A stretch of DNA of 64,000 bases from PLA3 sp964592235 (GTDB taxonomy: Bacteria > Planctomycetota > Phycisphaerae > UBA1845 > UTPLA1): positions 4,300 to 68,299 of the forward strand of contig CAZQCF010000021.1 of assembly GCA_964592235.1 (NCBI GenBank), in the 5' to 3' direction. Shown here piece after piece: positions 60,110 through 64,000 of this stretch (position 1 is its first letter; every line of letters starts with the position of its first letter). Below the pieces are notes generated by a model. That model did not search any database and was not told where the DNA came from. It saw nothing but the letters and a program-made list of their open reading frames with translations. A program made the translations under genes and the position numbers.

Positions 60110-60115
60110 GATAAT
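60110..60115 (+). promoter_or_regulatory. candidate -10 box of prpB, leaderless
   Basis: GATAAT ends 7 bases before ATG 60123. TTTGCT at 60086-60091 could be a -35 (18-bp spacer). Confidence 0.3.
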
Positions 60116-60122
60116 CGCCGCC

Positions 60123-61004
60123 ATGAGCAGCACACGAGCCGCCACTTTTCGCCGCCTGATCGCGTCCAAGACAGTTCAAATGCCCGGCGCGTTCAACGCC
60201 CTGTGCGCCCGCGCGATCGAGAAGGCCGGCTTCGAAGCCGTGTACATCTCCGGCGCGGGGCTTTCCAACGCTGTCTACGGCCTGCCCGACGTCGGTCTTA
60301 TTACGATGACCGAGGCCGTCCGCCACGCGCGGACGATCTGCGCCGCCGTCTCGCTGCCGGTCGTGATCGATGGCGACACGGGTTTCGGCGAGGCGATGAA
60401 CGCCGCACGCACCGTGACGGAGATGGAGGCGGCCGGCGTCGCGGGTATTCATTTCGAGGACCAGGTGCTGCCGAAGAAGTGCGGCCATCTGGACGGCAAG
60501 GAGCTGATCCCGGCGCAGGCGATGGCCGAGAAGCTGCGCGCGGCCTGCGCGGCCCGGAGCGACAAGGATTTTCTCATCATTGCGCGGACCGACGCCCGGG
60601 GCGTCACATCGTTTGACGATGCGGTCGATCGTGCGAAGCGGTACCTCGATGCCGGGGCCGACGCGATCTTTCCCGAGGCGATGGCCACCGCGGACGAGTT
60701 GGCAAGATTCGCGGCAGCCGTGAAAGCGCCGCTGCTCGCGAACATGACCGAGTTCGGCAAAACGCCGCTGCTGCCGCTGACCGAGCTGGAGCGGCTGGGC
60801 TATCGCATGGTGATCTATCCGCAGACGGCGCTGCGCGTGGCGTTTGGCGCGATTACGTCCATGCTGGGCGATTTGAAGCGCGCGGGCGATCAAAACGGCT
60901 GGCTCGATCGGATGCAGACGCGACGCGAGCTTTACGATCTGCTCGACTACGACGGGTTGGAATCGATTGACCGCGCGGCGACGCGCGACGCGTCGGGATC
61001 CTGA
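60123..61004 (+). CDS. prpB: methylisocitrate lyase (PrpB)-type enzyme
   Basis: 293 residues. Isocitrate lyase/PEP mutase family: MPGAFNALCARAIEKAGFEAVYISGAGLSNAVYG, DGDTGFGEAMNAARTVTEME, catalytic KKCGH with C120, IIARTDARGV. The SGAGLSNAVYGLPD region and the length favour 2-methylisocitrate lyase over isocitrate lyase: it yields pyruvate and succinate in the methylcitrate cycle. No prpC or prpD is adjacent, so the substrate could also be another carboxyphosphono or methyl-malate compound. Confidence 0.88.
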   Translation: MSSTRAATFRRLIASKTVQMPGAFNALCARAIEKAGFEAVYISGAGLSNAVYGLPDVGLITMTEAVRHARTICAAVSLPVVIDGDTGFGEAMNAARTVTEMEAAGVAGIHFEDQVLPKKCGHLDGKELIPAQAMAEKLRAACAARSDKDFLIIARTDARGVTSFDDAVDRAKRYLDAGADAIFPEAMATADELARFAAAVKAPLLANMTEFGKTPLLPLTELERLGYRMVIYPQTALRVAFGAITSMLGDLKRAGDQNGWLDRMQTRRELYDLLDYDGLESIDRAATRDASGS

Positions 61005-61063
61005 ACCGCCCGCGATGGCAATCGCGGGAACGCACCGCAAGTGACGTAACTCCGAGGCAGTCC

Positions 61064-62728
61064 ATGCCCGAACTTCAACGCCAATCGCTCTCCACGCTCG
61101 ACTGGTCATCCATCGTCCTTTACTTCGTGGTCGTCCTCGGCATCGGGGCCTACTTCGCGCGGCGATCGCGCGATGCCGCGGGCTACTTCCTCGCCGGGCG
61201 ACACGCAGGCTGGATCGCCGTCGGCGGGGCCCTCTTCGCCGCCAACATCTCGTCCGAACATTTTGTCGGCCTCGCCGGAGACGGCTACACCAGCGGTTTC
61301 GCCGTGGCGCAGTTCGAGCTGTTCGCGGCCGTCGCGTGCATGCTGCTCGGCTGGGTTTTCGTGCCGTTCTACATTCGCGCGGGCGTGTTCACCATGCCCG
61401 AGTTCCTTGAGCGGCGATACAACAAGCCCTGCCGCACTTACCTCACCGTCATCAGTCTTGTCTCGTACGTCCTCACCAAGATCTCCGTCACCCTTTACGC
61501 CGGCTCGCTCTTCCTCAACATGCTCTTCGGCTGGGATCTGTACACCTCCAGCCTTGTGCTGGTAATTGTTACGGGTGTCTATACCGTCGCCGGCGGGCTT
61601 GCGGCCGTGATCTACACCGAGCTGATTCAGGCCTTCGTGCTGATCGGCGGCGCGATCGTGCTCACGCTCGCCGGGCTGAATCGAGCCGGCGGCCTGTCGG
61701 AAGTCGTCGCAGCCGTGCCGAGCGAACATTGGTCCATGCTCAAGCCATTGGGGCACGCCTACCCGTGGCCCGGCATGATCTTTGGCCTGCCGATCCTCGG
61801 CATCTGGTACTGGTGCACCGATCAGTACATCGTGCAGCGGGCGCTGGGGGCGAAGGACGTGAACCACGCGCGCGGCGGCGCGCTGCTGGCGGGGTTTCTC
61901 AAAATCCTGCCGATGTTTCTGCTCGTCTTCCCCGGCATGATTGCCCTGAAGCTCTTTCCCGGCGTCGCGCCCGACAAGTCAAACATGATCTACCCGATGC
62001 TCACGACGCTGCTGCCGGTCGGCGTGAAGGGTCTGGTCATTGCCGGGTTGTTCGCCGCGATGATGTCGTCGCTCGCCGCGTGTTTCAATTCCTGCGGCAC
62101 GCTTTTCACCATGGACCTGTACCACCCCCGCCGGCCTAGCGCCTCGCAGCGCGAACTGGTCAACGTCGGCCGCGCGGTCACGGTCGTGATGGTCGGCATC
62201 GCCATCGCCTATGTCCCGATGATGGCACTGCTGGGCGGCAGCCAGATCTACCAGTACTTGCAGAAGATTCAGGCCTACATCAGCCCACCGATCGCGGCCG
62301 TGTTCCTGCTGGGGTTGTTCGTGAAGCGGCTCAACGGGGTCGGCGCGCTGGCGTCGCTGCTGACCGGGTTCGTACTGGGGTCAGCGCGGCTGGTGCTCGA
62401 ACTGGGCCAGGCGGCGTGGAAATGGGACCTGGGCTCGGGGCTGATTCACCGGCTCGTGGCGATGAATTTCCTGCACTTCGCGATTCTGATGTTCGTCGTG
62501 TGCGCCGCCGTGCTCGTGCTGGTCGGCCTCGCCCGTGCGCCGATGTCCGATGATCGTCTGCGGGGGCTGACATTCGCGACAACTCCGCGCGACGCCCACG
62601 CCGTCGATATCGCCGAAGGCACGCGCCGCGGCCGCCGCGTGACCATCGCCGCAACAGTCATCCTGTGCGCCGTACTGGTGATCCTCTGGACGGTGTTCTA
62701 TGTCGTAATGCCGCTGCGGGTGAAATAG
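61064..62728 (+). CDS. sodium:solute symporter (SSS family)
   Basis: 554 residues with about 14 membrane segments. The SGLT-type signature SRDAAGYFLAGRHAGWIAVGGALFAANISSEHFVGLAGDGYTSGFAV, ISLVSYVLTKISVTLYAGSLF, and GIWYWCTDQYIVQRALGAKDVNHARGGALLAGFLKILPMF match sugar/myo-inositol-type symporters (SGLT subgroup) better than acetate permeases. It imports a solute with sodium. A charged cytoplasmic loop near the C-terminus precedes the last helix. It follows prpB at 60 bp. Confidence 0.92.
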   Translation: MPELQRQSLSTLDWSSIVLYFVVVLGIGAYFARRSRDAAGYFLAGRHAGWIAVGGALFAANISSEHFVGLAGDGYTSGFAVAQFELFAAVACMLLGWVFVPFYIRAGVFTMPEFLERRYNKPCRTYLTVISLVSYVLTKISVTLYAGSLFLNMLFGWDLYTSSLVLVIVTGVYTVAGGLAAVIYTELIQAFVLIGGAIVLTLAGLNRAGGLSEVVAAVPSEHWSMLKPLGHAYPWPGMIFGLPILGIWYWCTDQYIVQRALGAKDVNHARGGALLAGFLKILPMFLLVFPGMIALKLFPGVAPDKSNMIYPMLTTLLPVGVKGLVIAGLFAAMMSSLAACFNSCGTLFTMDLYHPRRPSASQRELVNVGRAVTVVMVGIAIAYVPMMALLGGSQIYQYLQKIQAYISPPIAAVFLLGLFVKRLNGVGALASLLTGFVLGSARLVLELGQAAWKWDLGSGLIHRLVAMNFLHFAILMFVVCAAVLVLVGLARAPMSDDRLRGLTFATTPRDAHAVDIAEGTRRGRRVTIAATVILCAVLVILWTVFYVVMPLRVK

Positions 62729-62732
62729 CCCT

Positions 62733-62834
62733 TGGCGAAGACTTGAGCATCTCGTCGTTCAGCACGAACCCTTTGGCTAGGTATTCCCGCAACGTCTGCG
62801 TGACACACTGGCGATAATGCGTGCGCCGCGCGAA
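62733..62834 (-). pseudogene. RhuM-family remnant
   Basis: 34 codons on the minus strand read FARRTHYRQCVTQTLREYLAKGFVLNDEMLKS, close to the conserved WATQ.L..Y..KGF.LDDERLK core of RhuM-like virulence or phage-associated proteins. Nothing on either side continues the family, so it is a fragment. The longer frame 62658-62867 just contains it. Confidence 0.6.
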
Positions 62835-62838
62835 GCGC

Positions 62839-63975
62839 CTACATTGACTTTGTAATTTCCACCACATAGGGCTCCTGCAATTTAAGTATTGCGTGGATCG
62901 GTCTTAGGGGTACGCCCTCTCCAGGCTTCAATAGGTACTCGCCTCGCGTGGGAATCGGCTCATCGGACCAATTGCCTGTCATGCGGAGCCATCGGAAGTT
63001 GGACGGTATGTCAACTTCCGATGGTGAGAGAATCCGCGATACACAGAACGCAGAAGCACACGTCTTGTCACCAAATGGATGTGGGATGTTGATCGTGTCA
63101 GGAATTGGTTTCCAATCTTCGCATTCCCTGTGCTTAAATCCCTCTGCCCGAATTGGTGCCCCTTGAGGATCAATTGCGTTCGGACTTCGAGAACATAATA
63201 CAAGTACCGAGGTCGGCATTCGACTACGGATCTGACTTCTCCACGATTCAATTGCCTGCCAAGTCCTACGTTGGAACGACCAAAGTGTCCATCCGCCCGT
63301 CAAGCCAATTTCGCGTTGCTTCCTCTTCAAGATGTCTTCGGGGAGTTCCCCAGCGTGAATACCGAAACAATGCCAGAAGGCCATCACATTGTCTTGCAAT
63401 TTGGATTCATCATCGCCAGTGTTTGGAACTACATCGGAGTTTGGAACACTCACCAACAGTGGAACAGAGTTCTCTCCATTCATTACCTCGTCAATTAAAT
63501 ATGGTTTCATCGCCAACTTCTTCTGAGCGACAGTTCTTGCCGCCGGAATATTTGACGCTTCTTCAAGAAATCCATAAATTAGTTTTCCATCGCTTGGCTG
63601 CTTAAACAAGTTTAGACTGCGCCGAAAAAATGCCTTGTACGTGCCTTTATCCTGCGGCGATCTGTAAAAATCGACTTTGCCTTCAAGAACCGAAATGGGA
63701 ACGCCACATTCAAGGTCAAGCAATATCAATGGTCGTACATCAAAGCGAACCGGATAGTCCTTTTTATGTATTTCAGTGCTATCGTTGCTTGGGCCGATTA
63801 CTTCCACCGCGCCTACCCAGCGCTGGCCTCCCCCATTCTTTTCGCTGAGACAATAACACAGCATTATATCTCCGGGTTGGACCTGCTTGGCGCTTTGCCG
63901 CATTGCCTCAGTGAAGCAACAGATTCTCGCGCCTTTATCGCGGAATGTATAGTTCGCAGTTCCTTGGAATCTCAT
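62839..63975 (-). CDS. EVE-like domain protein, candidate modified-DNA sensor
   Basis: 378 residues. The N-terminal 110 residues fit an EVE/PUA-like domain: MRFQGTANYTFRDKGARICCF, VQPGDIMLCYCLSEKNGGG, WVGAVEVIG, YPVRFDVRPLILLDLECGVPI. EVE domains recognise modified bases and occur in McrB-type and other defence proteins. The C-terminal 230 residues (LWSFQRRTWQAIESWRSQI onward) are unassigned. GC and codon use are visibly unlike the neighbours (AT-richer). It is not complete in context: neighbours lie beyond the edge. Confidence 0.55.
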   Translation of the reverse strand: MRFQGTANYTFRDKGARICCFTEAMRQSAKQVQPGDIMLCYCLSEKNGGGQRWVGAVEVIGPSNDSTEIHKKDYPVRFDVRPLILLDLECGVPISVLEGKVDFYRSPQDKGTYKAFFRRSLNLFKQPSDGKLIYGFLEEASNIPAARTVAQKKLAMKPYLIDEVMNGENSVPLLVSVPNSDVVPNTGDDESKLQDNVMAFWHCFGIHAGELPEDILKRKQREIGLTGGWTLWSFQRRTWQAIESWRSQIRSRMPTSVLVLCSRSPNAIDPQGAPIRAEGFKHRECEDWKPIPDTINIPHPFGDKTCASAFCVSRILSPSEVDIPSNFRWLRMTGNWSDEPIPTRGEYLLKPGEGVPLRPIHAILKLQEPYVVEITKSM

Positions 63976-64000
63976 TGTGAGAGGCTTTGACTGGATTTTC

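Overview
The window is GC-rich chromosomal DNA that looks like a planctomycete, probably a Phycisphaerae-like lineage. The signs are two prepilin-type proteins, one with an H-X9-DG motif, dockerin/EF-hand tails on secreted proteins, a choice-of-anchor L protein, a type III glutamine synthetase and several genes that match only planctomycete-type hypothetical proteins. The assignment rests on gene content; no rRNA is present.

Layout. 1-24716 is host core and surface-associated DNA: a left-truncated GT39-like membrane protein, an ABC1/UbiB kinase, a second GT39-like protein, a secreted GH38 alpha-mannosidase with a small secreted partner, a nucleotidyltransferase-fold protein, a membrane-TPR protein, an M24 aminopeptidase, a rhodanese lipoprotein, a LOG-like protein, two pseudopilins around a dockerin protein, an M14 carboxypeptidase lipoprotein, ispG, type III glutamine synthetase and a YjbR-family protein. 

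24753-39009 is a complete 14.26-kb Mu-like transposable element. It starts with TG, ends with CA, has imperfect terminal inverted repeats (16/25 identical) and is bracketed by a perfect 5-bp target duplication (CTCGC). Leftward genes are a ParB-domain/methyltransferase-like protein, a small protein and an XRE repressor. Rightward, from a divergent promoter with a palindromic operator, are a Cro-like regulator, a small HTH-like protein, a MuA-type DDE transposase, a MuB-type AAA ATPase, a protein resembling MutS domain I, a tail tape-measure-like protein, a coiled-coil protein, a duplicated small-gene family, a sigma-70-family factor and a GemA-like protein. No capsid, portal, terminase or baseplate genes are present, so it is either a strongly reduced prophage or a domesticated transposon.

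39015-43210 is a patchy accessory segment. A lower-GC gene encoding a MazG-like domain with a hydrophobic C-terminal tail lies between two genes that look like separated halves of one planctomycete protein family. Further on are a zinc-ribbon protein, rpe and intergenic repeats. tRNA-Ser(TGA) follows at 43221.

43360-62728 is again host DNA: a LuxR-type regulator, a choice-of-anchor L/dockerin surface protein, a cysteine-synthase-family enzyme, a histidine kinase/sigma-54 activator pair followed by a good -24/-12 promoter ahead of a small cysteine-motif protein and glutamate dehydrogenase, a cysteine desulfurase, a TsaC-arginine-phosphatase-like fusion with rpiB, hslU, an alpha/beta hydrolase, a Dus enzyme, prpB and an SSS symporter. 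The right edge (62733-63975) starts another lower-GC accessory patch with a RhuM-like remnant and an EVE-like domain protein.

Nitrogen metabolism recurs (glnN-type synthetase, glutamate dehydrogenase, NtrC-type pair), as do surface and secreted proteins. The two most interesting items are the compact Mu-like element and the MazG-like stand-alone gene.
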